DNA of 64,000 nucleotides from Kordia antarctica (GTDB lineage Bacteria > Bacteroidota > Bacteroidia > Flavobacteriales > Flavobacteriaceae): NCBI RefSeq assembly GCF_009901525.1, contig NZ_CP019288.1, positions 4,865,501 to 4,929,500 on the forward strand, given 5' to 3'. Within the stretch, counting starts at the first letter, position 1. Every line of letters starts with the position of its first letter. The notes beneath the pieces are model-generated. The model was not told the origin of the DNA. It searched no databases and saw only the letters and a program-made list of their open reading frames with translations. The position numbers were made by a program, and so were the translations under genes. Shown here piece after piece: positions 1 to 10,804 of this stretch.

Positions 1-3000
1 TCAGTAGATACGGTTGTAAGTATTACCACGGTTGATAACAGTGCAACAGATCCAAATGATTACTCGACCACTACAGTAACTGCAACAATCCCAGCAGGAC
101 AAACAACAGTGAATGTATCAATTCCAATTACGGATGATTTAGTTGGAGAACCAACTGAAAACTTTACAGTCAATGGAAACGTTGTAAGTGGAAACACATC
201 AAACACAACAGATAGCGGAACAGTAACTATCACAGATAACGATACGCCAGCGTTTACTGTTGGAGATGTAACCATCGCAGAAAACGCAGGGCCAGCAAGT
301 GTCCCAGTAAGTATCGCAAATCCAAGTAGTGTAGATACTGTTGTATCGATCACTACAGTAGATAACTCAGCGACAGATCCAAATGATTACTCGACCACAA
401 CAGTTACTGCAACAATCCCAGCAGGACAAACAACAGTTAATGTTAGTATTCCAATCACAGATGATTTAGTTGGAGAACCAACAGAAGACTTCAGTGTAAA
501 CGGAAGCGTAGTTAGTGGAAACACGAGCAATACAACAGATAGCGGAACGGTAACGATCACAGACAACGACACACCATCCATAGTAATTGGAGATGTAACA
601 GTAGATGAAGGAGCAGGCACAGTAAGTGTACCAGTAACTATCAGCAATCCAAGTAGTGTAGATACCGTAGTAAGTATTACCACTACCACAGGAACGGCAG
701 GAACAGCTGATTACACAACAACAACGGTGACTGCAACGATACCAGCAGGACAAACAACGGTTTCTATTATCATTCCAATCACGGATGATTTAATAGATGA
801 GCCAAATGAAGATTTCACAGTAAATGGAACTGTCACAAGTGGCAACACAAGTAACACAGATCCAAGTGGAACGATAACAATTACAGACAACGATGGCTTA
901 CCAATGGTAACAATTGGCGATGTAATAGTTGATGAGACAGATGGCACGGCAGTAGTTCCAGTAAGTATCGATACACCAAGTAGTGTAGACACGGTAGTTA
1001 CCATCACAACAACTAACGTTGATGCAACAAGTCCAAATGATTACACGACCACAACAGTAACTGCAACTATCCCAGCGGGACAAACCACAGTTAATGTAAG
1101 TATACCAATTATAGATGATGTTGTTGGAGAACCTACAGAAACATTCACAGTAGATGGAAACGTTGTAAGTGGAAACACAATCAACACGAATCCAAGCGGA
1201 ACAGTAACGATCAATGACAACGATACACCATCCATAGTAATTGGAGATGTAACAGTAGATGAAGGCGCAGGCACAGTAAGTGTACCAGTAACTATCAGCA
1301 ATCCAAGTAGTGTAGATACCGTAGTAAGTATTACCACTACCACAGGAACGGCAGGAACAGCTGATTACACAACAACAACGGTGACTGCAACGATACCAGC
1401 AGGACAAACAACGGTTTCTATTATCATTCCAATTACGGATGATTTAATAGATGAGCCAAATGAAGATTTCACAGTAAATGGAACTGTCACAAGTGGCAAC
1501 ACAAGTAACACAGATCCAAGTGGAACGATAACAATTACAGACAACGATGGCTTACCAATGGTAACAATTGGCGATGTAATAGTTGATGAGACAGATGGCA
1601 CGGCAGTAGTTCCAGTAAGTATCGATACACCAAGTAGTGTAGACACGGTAGTTACCATCACAACAACTAACGTTGATGCAACAAGTCCAAGTGATTACAC
1701 GACCACAACAGTTACTGCAACCATCCCAGCGGGACAAACCACAGTTAATGTAAGTGTACCAATTATAGATGATGTTGTTGGAGAACCTACAGAAACATTC
1801 ACAGTAGATGGAAACGTTGTAAGTGGAAACACAATCAACACGAATCCAAGCGGAACAGTAACGATCAATGACAACGATACACCATCCATAGTAATTGGAG
1901 ATGTAACAGTAGATGAAGGCGCAGGCACAGTAAGTGTACCAGTAACTATCAGCAATCCAAGTAGTGTAGATACCGTAGTAAGTATTACCACTACCACAGG
2001 AACGGCAGGAACAGCTGATTACACAACAACAACGGTGACTGCAACGATACCAGCAGGACAAACAACGGTTTCTATTATCATTCCAATTACGGATGATTTA
2101 ATAGATGAGCCAAATGAAGATTTCACAGTAAATGGAACTGTCACAAGTGGCAACACAAGTAACACAGATCCAAGTGGAACAATTACAATTACAGACAACG
2201 ATGGCTTACCAATGGTAACAATTGGCGATGTAATAGTTGATGAGACAGATGGCACGGCAGTAGTTCCAGTAAGTATCGATACACCAAGTAGTGTAGACAC
2301 GGTAGTTACCATCACAACAACTAACGTTGATGCAACAAGTCCAAGTGATTACACGACCACAACAGTAACTGCAACCATCCCAGCGGGACAAACCACAGTT
2401 AATGTAAGTGTACCAATTATAGATGATGTTGTTGGAGAACCTACAGAAACATTCACAGTAGATGGAAACGTTGTAAGTGGAAACACAATCAACACGAATC
2501 CAAGCGGAACAGTAACGATCACTGATAACGACACACCATCCATAGTAATTGGAGATGTAACAGTAGATGAAGGCGCAGGCACAGTAAGTGTACCAGTAAC
2601 TATCAGCAATCCAAGTAGTGTAGATACCGTAGTAAGTATTACCACTACCACAGGAACGGCAGGAACAGCTGATTACACAACAACAACGGTGACTGCAACG
2701 ATACCAGCAGGACAAACCACAGTTTCTATCGTCATTCCAATCACGGATGATTTAATAGATGAGCCAAATGAAGATTTCACAGTAAATGGAACTGTCACAA
2801 GTGGCAACACAAGTAACACAAATCCAAGTGGAACGATAACAATTACAGACAATGATGGTTTACCAATGGTAACAATTGGCGATGTAATAGTTGATGAGAC
2901 AGATGGCACGGCAGTAGTTCCAGTAAGTATCGATACGCCAAGTAGTGTAGACACGGTAGTTACCATCACAACAACTAACGTTGATGCAACAAGTCCAAGT

Positions 3001-6000
3001 GATTACACGACCACAACAGTAACTGCAACCATCCCAGCGGGACAAACCACAGTTAATGTAAGTGTACCAATTATAGATGATGTTGTTGGAGAACCTACAG
3101 AAACATTCACAGTAGATGGAAACGTTGTAAGTGGAAACACAATCAACACGAATCCAAGCGGAACGGTAACGATCAATGACAACGACACACCATCCATAGT
3201 AATTGGAGATGTAACAGTAGATGAAGGCGCAGGCACAGTAAGTGTACCAGTAACTATCAGCAATCCAAGTAGTGTAGATACCGTAGTAAGTATCACCACT
3301 ACCACAGGAACTGCAGGAACAGCTGATTACACAACAACAACGGTGACTGCAACGATACCAGCAGGACAAACAACGGTTTCTATTATCATTCCAATCACGG
3401 ATGATTTAATAGATGAGCCAAATGAAGATTTCACAGTAAATGGAACTGTCACAAGTGGCAACACAAGTAACACAAATCCAAGTGGAACGATAACAATTAC
3501 AGACAATGATGGTTTACCAATGGTAACAATTGGCGATGTAATAGTTGATGAGACAGATGGCACGGCAGTAGTTCCAGTAAGTATCGATACACCAAGTAGT
3601 GTAGACACGGTAGTTACCATCACAACAACTAACGTTGATGCAACAAGTCCAAGTGATTACACGACCACAACAGTAACTGCAACTATCCCAGCGGGACAAA
3701 CCACAGTTAATGTAAGTATACCAATTATAGATGATGTTGTTGGAGAACCTACAGAAACATTCACAGTAGATGGAAACGTTGTAAGTGGAAACACAATCAA
3801 CACGAATCCAAGCGGAACAGTAACGATCAATGACAACGATACACCATCCATAGTAATTGGAGATGTAACAGTAGATGAAGGCGCAGGCACAGTAAGTGTA
3901 CCAGTAACTATCAGCAATCCAAGTAGTGTAGATACCGTAGTAAGTATTACCACTACCACAGGAACGGCAGGAACAGCTGATTACACAACAACAACTGTGA
4001 CTGCAACGATACCAGCAGGACAAACAACGGTTTCTATTATCATTCCAATTACGGATGATTTAATAGATGAGCCAAATGAAGATTTCACAGTAAATGGAAC
4101 TGTCACAAGTGGCAACACAAGTAACACAGATCCAAGTGGAACGATAACAATTACAGACAATGATGGCTTACCAATGGTAACAATTGGCGATGTAATAGTT
4201 GATGAGACAGATGGCACGGCAGTAGTTCCAGTAAGTATCGATACACCAAGTAGTGTAGACACGGTAGTTACCATCACAACAACTAACGTTGATGCAACAA
4301 GTCCAAGTGATTACACGACCACAACAGTAACTGCAACTATCCCAGCGGGACAAACCACAGTTAATGTAAGTATACCAATTATAGATGATGTTGTTGGAGA
4401 ACCTACAGAAACATTCACAGTAGATGGAAACGTTGTAAGTGGAAACACAATCAACACGAATCCAAGCGGAACGGTAACGATCACAGACAACGACACACCA
4501 TCCATAGTAATTGGAGATGTAACAGTAGATGAAGGAGCAGGCACAGTAAGTGTACCAGTAACTATCAGCAATCCAAGTAGTGTAGATACCGTAGTAAGTA
4601 TCACCACTACCACAGGAACGGCAGGAACAGCTGATTACACAACAACAACGGTGACTGCAACGATACCAGCAGGACAAACCACAGTTTCTATCGTCATTCC
4701 AATCACGGATGATTTAATAGATGAGCCAAATGAAGATTTCACAGTAAATGGAACTGTCACAAGTGGCAACACAAGTAACACAGATCCAAGTGGAACGATA
4801 ACAATTACAGACAACGATGGTTTACCAATGGTAACAATTGGCGATGTAATAGTTGATGAGGCAGTTGGTAATGCAATAGTTCCAGTAAGTATTGATACAC
4901 CAAGTAGTGTAGACACGGTAGTTACTATCACCACAACTGATGGAACAGCAGATGCAGGAGATTATACAACAACAACGGTCACTGCAACAATACCAGCGGG
5001 ACAAACGACAGTAAATATTAGTATTCCAATTACAGACGATGTTTTAGACGAAATGGATGAAGTATTTAATGTAAGTGGAACAGTTGTAAGTGGAAATACT
5101 AGTAACACAAATCCAAGTGGAACAGTAACAATTACAGATAATGATATTTGTACATCTGATCCTAATACCGATTGTGATGGAGACGGAGTTACCAATGGAG
5201 ACGAATTAACGCCACCAAATGGAGGAACGCCAACAGATCCAAACGATCCATGTGATTTCAATGCAGCAGATATTAGTATAGCTCAAACAGGAGATTACTT
5301 AACAGCAGATTGTGACGGAGACGGAGTTACCAATGGAGACGAATTAACGCCACCAAACGGAGGAACACCAACAGATCCAAACGATCCATGTGATTTCAAC
5401 GCAGCAGATATAAGTGTAGCCGTTAGTGGCGATTACTTAACAGCAGATTGTGACGGAGACGGAGTTACCAATGGAGACGAATTAACGCCACCAAACGGAG
5501 GAACACCAACAGATCCAAACGATCCTTGTGATTTCAACGCAGCAGATGTTAGTATAGCAGTAAGCGGAGACTACTTAACAGCAGATTGTGACGGAGACGG
5601 AGTTACCAATGGAGACGAATTAACGCCACCAAACGGAGGAACACCAACAGATCCAAACGATCCATGTGATTTCAACGCAGCAGATATAAGTGTAGCCGTT
5701 AGTGGCGATTACTTAACAGCAGATTGTGACGGAGACGGAGTTACCAATGGAGACGAATTAACGCCACCAAACGGAGGAACACCAACAGATCCAAACGATC
5801 CTTGTGATTTCAACGCAGCAGATGTTAGTATAGCAGTAAGCGGAGACTACTTAACAGCAGATTGTGATGGAGATGGAGTAACCAATGGAGACGAATTAAC
5901 GCCACCAAACGGAGGAACACCAACAGATCCAAACGATCCTTGTGATTTCAACGCAGCAGATGTTAGTATAGCAGTAAGCGGAGACTACTTAACAGCAGAT

Positions 6001-7785
6001 TGTGATGGAGATGGAGTAACCAATGGAGACGAATTAACGCCACCAAACGGAGGAACACCAACAGATCCGAATGATCCATGTGATTCTAATGCAGGCGATA
6101 TTAGCGTAGCGCAGACAGGAGATTACTTAACAGCAGATTGTGACGGAGACGGAGTTACCAATGGAGACGAATTAACGCCACCAAACGGAGGAACACCAAC
6201 AGATCCAAACGATCCATGTGATTTCAACGCAGCAGATATAAGTGTAGCCGTTAGTGGCGATTACTTAACAGCAGATTGTGACGGAGACGGAGTTACCAAT
6301 GGAGACGAATTAACGCCACCAAACGGAGGAACACCAACAGATCCAAACGATCCTTGTGATTTCAACGCAGCAGATGTTAGTATAGCAGTAAGCGGAGACT
6401 ACTTAACAGCAGATTGTGATGGAGATGGAGTAACAAATGGAGATGAATTGAATCCACCAAACGGAGGAACACCAACAGATCCAACTGATCCATGTGATTC
6501 AAATATGAGTGACATTACTGTAACACCATCAGGCGATTACTTAACAACTGATTGTGATGGCGACGGAGTAACTAACGGAGACGAGTTGAACCCACCAAAC
6601 GGAGGAACACCAACAGATCCGACTGATCCATGTGATTCAAATATGAGTGACATTACTGTAACACCATCAGGCGATTACTTAACAACTGATTGTGATGGCG
6701 ACGGAGTAACTAACGGAGACGAGTTGAACCCACCAAACGGAGGAACACCAACAGATCCGAATGATCCATGTGATTCTAATGCAGGCGATATTAGCGTAGC
6801 GCAGACAGGCGATTACTTAACAGCAGATTGTGATGGAGATGGAGTAACCAATGGAGACGAATTAACGCCACCAAACGGAGGAACACCAACCGATCCAACT
6901 GACCCATGTGATTTCAATGTAGCAGATATTAGTGTAGCTCAATCAGGAGATTATTTAGCAGCAGACTGTGATGGAGATGGAGTAACAAATGGAGATGAAT
7001 TGAATCCACCAAACGGAGGAACACCAACAGATCCGACTGATCCATGTGATTCAAATATGAGTGACATTACTGTAACACCATCAGGCGATTACTTAACAAC
7101 TGATTGTGATGGCGACGGAGTAACTAACGGAGATGAGTTGAACCCACCAAACGGAGGAACACCAACAGATCCAAACGATCCATGTGATTTCAATGTAGAC
7201 GATGTTACAGTTGCACAAAGTGATGATTACTTAGCAGCAGATTGTGATGGCGATGGAGTAACCAACGGAGACGAGTTAAATCCACCAAACGGAGGAACAC
7301 CAACTGATCCAAATGATCCATGTGACTTAAATGTTGCTGACATCACATTAGATCCAAGTCAAGATTGGATAGATGGAGATTGTGACGGTGACGGGATTCC
7401 AAATGGACCAGATGGTACAGATGATGAAGATGGAGACGGACTTCCAAACTTCTTAGATGTTAACAATTCGAATACTGTAGAAGATGATTTAGAAATCTTC
7501 AACGCAGTAACGCCAAACGGAGACGGAGACAACGATGTGTTCACTATTAGAAACATTGAAATGTTCCCAGACAACCAAGTGCGAATCTATAACAGATGGG
7601 GAATATTAGTTTATGAGACAAGTGGATACGGACAAAACGGAAAGTACTTCCGTGGTATCTCTGAAGGTCGAGTAACAATACAAAGAAACAAACTGTTACC
7701 AGTAGGAACATATTACTACGTTGTTGATTACGTAGCCAATGGTGTAAGCAAAAGCAAAGCCGGTTACTTATACATACAACGATAA
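1..7785 (+). CDS. Giant repeat adhesin with T9SS type B sorting domain (5' end outside window)
   Basis: The reading frame is open from base 1, so this is the C-terminal 2594 residues of a larger surface protein. Order of parts: about 16 Calx-beta-like modules of 109 residues (each with GDV, D-E and TDND motifs), then 16 copies of a 46-residue DCDGDGVTNGDEL repeat resembling thrombospondin type 3 calcium-binding repeats, then a partial 17th copy, and a last ~100 residues (from about base 7480) matching the gliding-motility-associated CHU_C/type B sorting domain (VTPNGDGDNDVF ... YNRWG). The family is exported by the type IX system and needs a PorP/SprF-type partner, which is the next gene. Inference: calcium-stabilised adhesin on the cell surface. 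The near-identical repeats make both copy number and assembly uncertain. Confidence 0.93.
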   Translation, partial: SVDTVVSITTVDNSATDPNDYSTTTVTATIPAGQTTVNVSIPITDDLVGEPTENFTVNGNVVSGNTSNTTDSGTVTITDNDTPAFTVGDVTIAENAGPASVPVSIANPSSVDTVVSITTVDNSATDPNDYSTTTVTATIPAGQTTVNVSIPITDDLVGEPTEDFSVNGSVVSGNTSNTTDSGTVTITDNDTPSIVIGDVTVDEGAGTVSVPVTISNPSSVDTVVSITTTTGTAGTADYTTTTVTATIPAGQTTVSIIIPITDDLIDEPNEDFTVNGTVTSGNTSNTDPSGTITITDNDGLPMVTIGDVIVDETDGTAVVPVSIDTPSSVDTVVTITTTNVDATSPNDYTTTTVTATIPAGQTTVNVSIPIIDDVVGEPTETFTVDGNVVSGNTINTNPSGTVTINDNDTPSIVIGDVTVDEGAGTVSVPVTISNPSSVDTVVSITTTTGTAGTADYTTTTVTATIPAGQTTVSIIIPITDDLIDEPNEDFTVNGTVTSGNTSNTDPSGTITITDNDGLPMVTIGDVIVDETDGTAVVPVSIDTPSSVDTVVTITTTNVDATSPSDYTTTTVTATIPAGQTTVNVSVPIIDDVVGEPTETFTVDGNVVSGNTINTNPSGTVTINDNDTPSIVIGDVTVDEGAGTVSVPVTISNPSSVDTVVSITTTTGTAGTADYTTTTVTATIPAGQTTVSIIIPITDDLIDEPNEDFTVNGTVTSGNTSNTDPSGTITITDNDGLPMVTIGDVIVDETDGTAVVPVSIDTPSSVDTVVTITTTNVDATSPSDYTTTTVTATIPAGQTTVNVSVPIIDDVVGEPTETFTVDGNVVSGNTINTNPSGTVTITDNDTPSIVIGDVTVDEGAGTVSVPVTISNPSSVDTVVSITTTTGTAGTADYTTTTVTATIPAGQTTVSIVIPITDDLIDEPNEDFTVNGTVTSGNTSNTNPSGTITITDNDGLPMVTIGDVIVDETDGTAVVPVSIDTPSSVDTVVTITTTNVDATSPSDYTTTTVTATIPAGQTTVNVSVPIIDDVVGEPTETFTVDGNVVSGNTINTNPSGTVTINDNDTPSIVIGDVTVDEGAGTVSVPVTISNPSSVDTVVSITTTTGTAGTADYTTTTVTATIPAGQTTVSIIIPITDDLIDEPNEDFTVNGTVTSGNTSNTNPSGTITITDNDGLPMVTIGDVIVDETDGTAVVPVSIDTPSSVDTVVTITTTNVDATSPSDYTTTTVTATIPAGQTTVNVSIPIIDDVVGEPTETFTVDGNVVSGNTINTNPSGTVTINDNDTPSIVIGDVTVDEGAGTVSVPVTISNPSSVDTVVSITTTTGTAGTADYTTTTVTATIPAGQTTVSIIIPITDDLIDEPNEDFTVNGTVTSGNTSNTDPSGTITITDNDGLPMVTIGDVIVDETDGTAVVPVSIDTPSSVDTVVTITTTNVDATSPSDYTTTTVTATIPAGQTTVNVSIPIIDDVVGEPTETFTVDGNVVSGNTINTNPSGTVTITDNDTPSIVIGDVTVDEGAGTVSVPVTISNPSSVDTVVSITTTTGTAGTADYTTTTVTATIPAGQTTVSIVIPITDDLIDEPNEDFTVNGTVTSGNTSNTDPSGTITITDNDGLPMVTIGDVIVDEAVGNAIVPVSIDTPSSVDTVVTITTTDGTADAGDYTTTTVTATIPAGQTTVNISIPITDDVLDEMDEVFNVSGTVVSGNTSNTNPSGTVTITDNDICTSDPNTDCDGDGVTNGDELTPPNGGTPTDPNDPCDFNAADISIAQTGDYLTADCDGDGVTNGDELTPPNGGTPTDPNDPCDFNAADISVAVSGDYLTADCDGDGVTNGDELTPPNGGTPTDPNDPCDFNAADVSIAVSGDYLTADCDGDGVTNGDELTPPNGGTPTDPNDPCDFNAADISVAVSGDYLTADCDGDGVTNGDELTPPNGGTPTDPNDPCDFNAADVSIAVSGDYLTADCDGDGVTNGDELTPPNGGTPTDPNDPCDFNAADVSIAVSGDYLTADCDGDGVTNGDELTPPNGGTPTDPNDPCDSNAGDISVAQTGDYLTADCDGDGVTNGDELTPPNGGTPTDPNDPCDFNAADISVAVSGDYLTADCDGDGVTNGDELTPPNGGTPTDPNDPCDFNAADVSIAVSGDYLTADCDGDGVTNGDELNPPNGGTPTDPTDPCDSNMSDITVTPSGDYLTTDCDGDGVTNGDELNPPNGGTPTDPTDPCDSNMSDITVTPSGDYLTTDCDGDGVTNGDELNPPNGGTPTDPNDPCDSNAGDISVAQTGDYLTADCDGDGVTNGDELTPPNGGTPTDPTDPCDFNVADISVAQSGDYLAADCDGDGVTNGDELNPPNGGTPTDPTDPCDSNMSDITVTPSGDYLTTDCDGDGVTNGDELNPPNGGTPTDPNDPCDFNVDDVTVAQSDDYLAADCDGDGVTNGDELNPPNGGTPTDPNDPCDLNVADITLDPSQDWIDGDCDGDGIPNGPDGTDDEDGDGLPNFLDVNNSNTVEDDLEIFNAVTPNGDGDNDVFTIRNIEMFPDNQVRIYNRWGILVYETSGYGQNGKYFRGISEGRVTIQRNKLLPVGTYYYVVDYVANGVSKSKAGYLYIQR
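577..5154 (+). repeat. Seven tandem copies of a 654-bp unit (paired Calx-beta-like modules)
   Basis: Starting at 577 the same 654-bp unit (218 codons, two alternating 109-residue modules) follows seven times in phase; unit starts fall at 577, 1231, 1885 and so on. Differences between copies are scattered single bases, many of them synonymous, and some variants (for instance ITDND versus INDND, or the Asp/Asn before PSG) recur in several copies, as expected from recombination or gene conversion between copies. The last B module (about 4828-5142) is the most diverged. Confidence 0.93.
5170..7377 (+). repeat. Sixteen 138-bp TSP3-like Ca-binding repeats
   Basis: The DCDGDG motif recurs exactly every 138 bases (46 codons) from 5170 to 7378, which is sixteen full units. 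Each has an Asp-rich DCDGDGVTNGDE stretch like a thrombospondin type 3 calcium loop and a pair of cysteines (DC and PCD). Subtypes (DISVAVSG, DVSIAVSG, DITVTPSG, DISVAQTG) recur in alternating blocks, showing block-wise duplication. Confidence 0.92.
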
Positions 7786-7856
7786 ATATACAGGCGTACA
7801 TACTATTTCGGTAGTATGTGCGCTATAACTAATAAACAAAAACATAGCATACTATA

Positions 7857-8792
7857 ATGAGAAATAAAATCATCATCATCATAGTCTTATTGAGCACCGT
7901 ATTTTCACTAGAAAGTTTTGGTCAACAGGACGCTCAGTATACGCAATACATGTACAATACCATAAGTGTCAATCCTGCCTATGCAGGGTCGAGAGGCGTA
8001 TTAAGTATGGCGGGATTACATCGTTCACAATGGGTAGGTTTAGAAGGAGCACCTCGTACGCAAACACTTAGCTTACATTCTCCAATAGGAAAAAAGGGAA
8101 AAGTAGGTTTAGGATTTTCATTAATAAATGATCAATTAGGTCCAACGGATGAGACATACTTTAACATTGATTTCTCATATACGGTGAACACCTCAGAAAA
8201 AGGAAAACTATCTTTTGGTTTAAAAGCTGGTGGTCACTTATTAGATGTGTGTTATAGCTGTTTAAATGAATACAGTCCAGGAGATGTATTACTGCAAACC
8301 AACATTGATAACAAATTTTCGCCAAACATTGGAGTGGGAATATACTACCGGAACTCTGAAAGCTGGTATGTTGGTTTATCAGCACCAAATCTATTAGAAA
8401 CAAAACATTTTGATGAATCTTCATTATCAGTTGCCAAAGAACGAATCAATCTGTACTTAATGGGTGGTGTAGTATTTGACATGAGTGATAGTGTGAAATT
8501 TAAGCCAGCCATACTATTTAAAGCAGTTTCTGGAGCGCCATTACAGGCAGACTTATCAGCAAACTTCTTAATAAATGACAAGTTAACGTTAGGAGCTGCC
8601 TATCGTTGGAGTGCCGCTTTTAGCGGATTGGTAGGACTTCAATTATCAGATAGCTTCATGATAGGATTTGCATACGATCGTGAAACAACGGAACTTGGAA
8701 ATACACAATTCAATGACGGTTCATATGAAGTGTTTTTACGTTTCGAACTATTCAGTAACCGTGATAAAATAATCTCTCCAAGATTCTTCTAA
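7857..8792 (+). CDS. PorP/SprF family type IX secretion system membrane protein
   Basis: A 311-residue protein with an N-terminal signal peptide ending near SFGQQ, then the family hallmark QDAQYTQYMYNTISVNPAYAGSRG and a predicted outer-membrane beta-barrel with many alternating hydrophobic strands. PorP/SprF proteins sit in the outer membrane and are needed for secretion or attachment of specific T9SS type B cargo. It lies 71 bases after the adhesin and 11 bases before the OmpA-family gene, so the three very probably act together, with this protein serving the upstream adhesin. It is a paralogue of SprF, not necessarily the gliding one. Confidence 0.92.
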   Translation: MRNKIIIIIVLLSTVFSLESFGQQDAQYTQYMYNTISVNPAYAGSRGVLSMAGLHRSQWVGLEGAPRTQTLSLHSPIGKKGKVGLGFSLINDQLGPTDETYFNIDFSYTVNTSEKGKLSFGLKAGGHLLDVCYSCLNEYSPGDVLLQTNIDNKFSPNIGVGIYYRNSESWYVGLSAPNLLETKHFDESSLSVAKERINLYLMGGVVFDMSDSVKFKPAILFKAVSGAPLQADLSANFLINDKLTLGAAYRWSAAFSGLVGLQLSDSFMIGFAYDRETTELGNTQFNDGSYEVFLRFELFSNRDKIISPRFF

Positions 8793-8803
8793 AAACAACA
8801 ACG

Positions 8804-10750
8804 ATGACACGAAAAAAATATATTATATATACCTTAGTAAGTTTGTTCGTTCTAACAAGTTATGCACAAGAGCGTAAACTTGCCAAAGCAGACAAAAAGT
8901 ACGAGAGTTATGCGTTTATCAATGCGATAGAAATCTATGAAGAAGTTGCAGAAGGCGGATACAAATCCAAAGAATTATTTGAAAAATTAGGAAACTCTTA
9001 CTACTATAACGCAGACTTAATCAAAGCGTCTAAATGGTATGGTGAGCTTTTCAAACTTGGAGAAGAAGTAGCACCAGAATACTATTTTCGCTATGCGCAA
9101 ACATTAAAAGCAGAAAAGCGTTATGAAGAATCTGATCAAAAAATGAAAGAATTCAATAAACTTACTGGAAGCGATATTCGTGGAAACAAGTTTATCAATA
9201 CACGTAACTATCTAGATCAAATAGCAGAAAAATCTGATCGCTTTCGCATCGAAAACTTAGGTGTCAACTCTCCATACTCAGACTTTGCACCATCATTCTA
9301 TCTAGAAAATAATTTAGTATTCTCTTCCGCACGTGACACTGGTGTTGCAACTCGTTTCAAACACAAATGGAATGCACGCCCATTCTTAGACTTATACGGA
9401 GCAGAAGTAGCTGATAACGGAAACTTATCAAACGTAGATAAATTCTCAGGGAAATTAAACACAAAATATCACGAATCTACAACGGTTTTCTCAAAAGATG
9501 GAAACACAATGTACTTTACACGTAACAACTATTACAAGGGTAAATACAAAAAAGATGAAAAAGGAATCAACAAACTAAAAATATTTAGAGCAACACGTGA
9601 AGACGATCGTTGGACAAACATTGAAGAATTACCATTCAATAGTAATCTATACTCCGTAGCGCATCCAGCGTTAAGCGTAGACGAGAAAAAATTATACTTT
9701 GCTTCAGATATGCCAGGAACTCTTGGACGATCCGACTTATATGTTGTTGATATTAATGATGATGGAACTTTTGGCGAACCAAAAAATCTAGGAAAAGGAA
9801 TCAACACGGAGGCAAGAGAAAACTTTCCGTTTATCAGTCAGGACAATGAATTATATTTCTCATCTGACGGACATGTTGGTCTAGGTGGATTAGATATATT
9901 TGTGATGAATCTAGAAGATGAAACACTAGGAATCTACAACGTCGGCGAACCTGTAAATAGTTCTATGGACGATTTTTCATTCATCATCAATACAAAAACA
10001 AAAAAAGGATACTTTGCATCTAATCGTGATGGCGGACAAGGTGACGACGACATCTATTCATTCCTCGAAACAAAATCTATCAAATGGACATGTGAGCAAG
10101 AAATTGCAGGAGTTGTAAAAGATGAAAAAACGAACGCAATCATTGCAGGAGCAAACGTAAAACTATTTGACAAAGACAACAAAGAATTAAGTAACACATA
10201 CAGTGACGAACAAGGAAACTTCCGATTCCCACAAATAGTAAACTGTAATGAAGTATACTTTGTAAGAGCTTCCAAAAAAGAGTACAATTCGGCAGAACTT
10301 TTGTTACCAAAACAAGAAGAAGAAGGGTTACGTGAAGTAACTTTATTACTAGAAAAAGAGGAAGTACCATTTGAAGTTGGAGACGATTTAGCAGTGACGT
10401 TAAACATTCCAATCATATACTTTGACTTTGACAAATCGAATATTCGTCCTGATGCTGCCACAGAATTAGAAAAAGTGGTAGTGGTGATGAAAAAGTATCC
10501 AACGCTCAAAATCGATGTTCGTTCGCATACAGACAGTCGTGGAGGAGATGCATACAACAAACGATTATCACAACGTAGAAACCAATCTACACGTGACTAC
10601 ATTGTTTCTAGAGGCATTGATGCTAGCAGACTTATTGGTGCAGGTTATGGAGAAACACGCCACGTAAATAAATGTAGCAATGGTGTAAAATGCACCGAAG
10701 AAGAACACCAACTCAACAGACGAAGTGAATTCATCGTGACGGAAAGATAA
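8804..10750 (+). CDS. OmpA-family protein, PorE-like (TPR, PD40, CarboxypepD-reg and OmpA domains)
   Basis: 648 residues with signal peptide (…LTSYAQ). Order: TPR-like helices about 25-110; WD40-like PD40 beta-propeller repeats about 150-425 (SSARD, YFASDMPG, LYFSSDGHVGLGGLDI, YFASNRDGG); carboxypeptidase-regulatory-like fold about 435-515; OmpA peptidoglycan-binding domain about 540-648 (YFDFDKSNIRPDA, LSQRRNQS, GYGE, NRRSEF). This architecture is that of PorE and related proteins that anchor T9SS/outer-membrane complexes to peptidoglycan. It is translated 11 bases after the PorP/SprF gene and closed by a terminator, so it ends the adhesin operon. Confidence 0.92.
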   Translation: MTRKKYIIYTLVSLFVLTSYAQERKLAKADKKYESYAFINAIEIYEEVAEGGYKSKELFEKLGNSYYYNADLIKASKWYGELFKLGEEVAPEYYFRYAQTLKAEKRYEESDQKMKEFNKLTGSDIRGNKFINTRNYLDQIAEKSDRFRIENLGVNSPYSDFAPSFYLENNLVFSSARDTGVATRFKHKWNARPFLDLYGAEVADNGNLSNVDKFSGKLNTKYHESTTVFSKDGNTMYFTRNNYYKGKYKKDEKGINKLKIFRATREDDRWTNIEELPFNSNLYSVAHPALSVDEKKLYFASDMPGTLGRSDLYVVDINDDGTFGEPKNLGKGINTEARENFPFISQDNELYFSSDGHVGLGGLDIFVMNLEDETLGIYNVGEPVNSSMDDFSFIINTKTKKGYFASNRDGGQGDDDIYSFLETKSIKWTCEQEIAGVVKDEKTNAIIAGANVKLFDKDNKELSNTYSDEQGNFRFPQIVNCNEVYFVRASKKEYNSAELLLPKQEEEGLREVTLLLEKEEVPFEVGDDLAVTLNIPIIYFDFDKSNIRPDAATELEKVVVVMKKYPTLKIDVRSHTDSRGGDAYNKRLSQRRNQSTRDYIVSRGIDASRLIGAGYGETRHVNKCSNGVKCTEEEHQLNRRSEFIVTER

Positions 10751-10772
10751 ATCATATCAAAAAAAATATATT

Positions 10773-10804
10773 AAAAAGCATTCTAGCAATAGGATGCTTT
10801 TTTA
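10773..10804 (+). terminator. Rho-independent terminator of adhesin/porP/ompA operon
   Basis: Stem AAAAGCATTC / GGATGCTTTT (one G-U pair) with an 8-base loop, followed by a T-run, 22 bases after the OmpA-family stop codon. Confidence 0.8.

Noticed and set aside
60-5261. Repeated minus-strand frames of 95-169 residues (Cys/Tyr-rich or Val/Thr/Ser-rich) inside the adhesin
   Set aside because: They recur with the 654-bp period and are shadows of the plus-strand repeats.
5170-7377. CRISPR-like spacing of 138-bp repeats
   Set aside because: The whole unit is repeated and is in-frame coding sequence with no unique spacers; not a CRISPR array.
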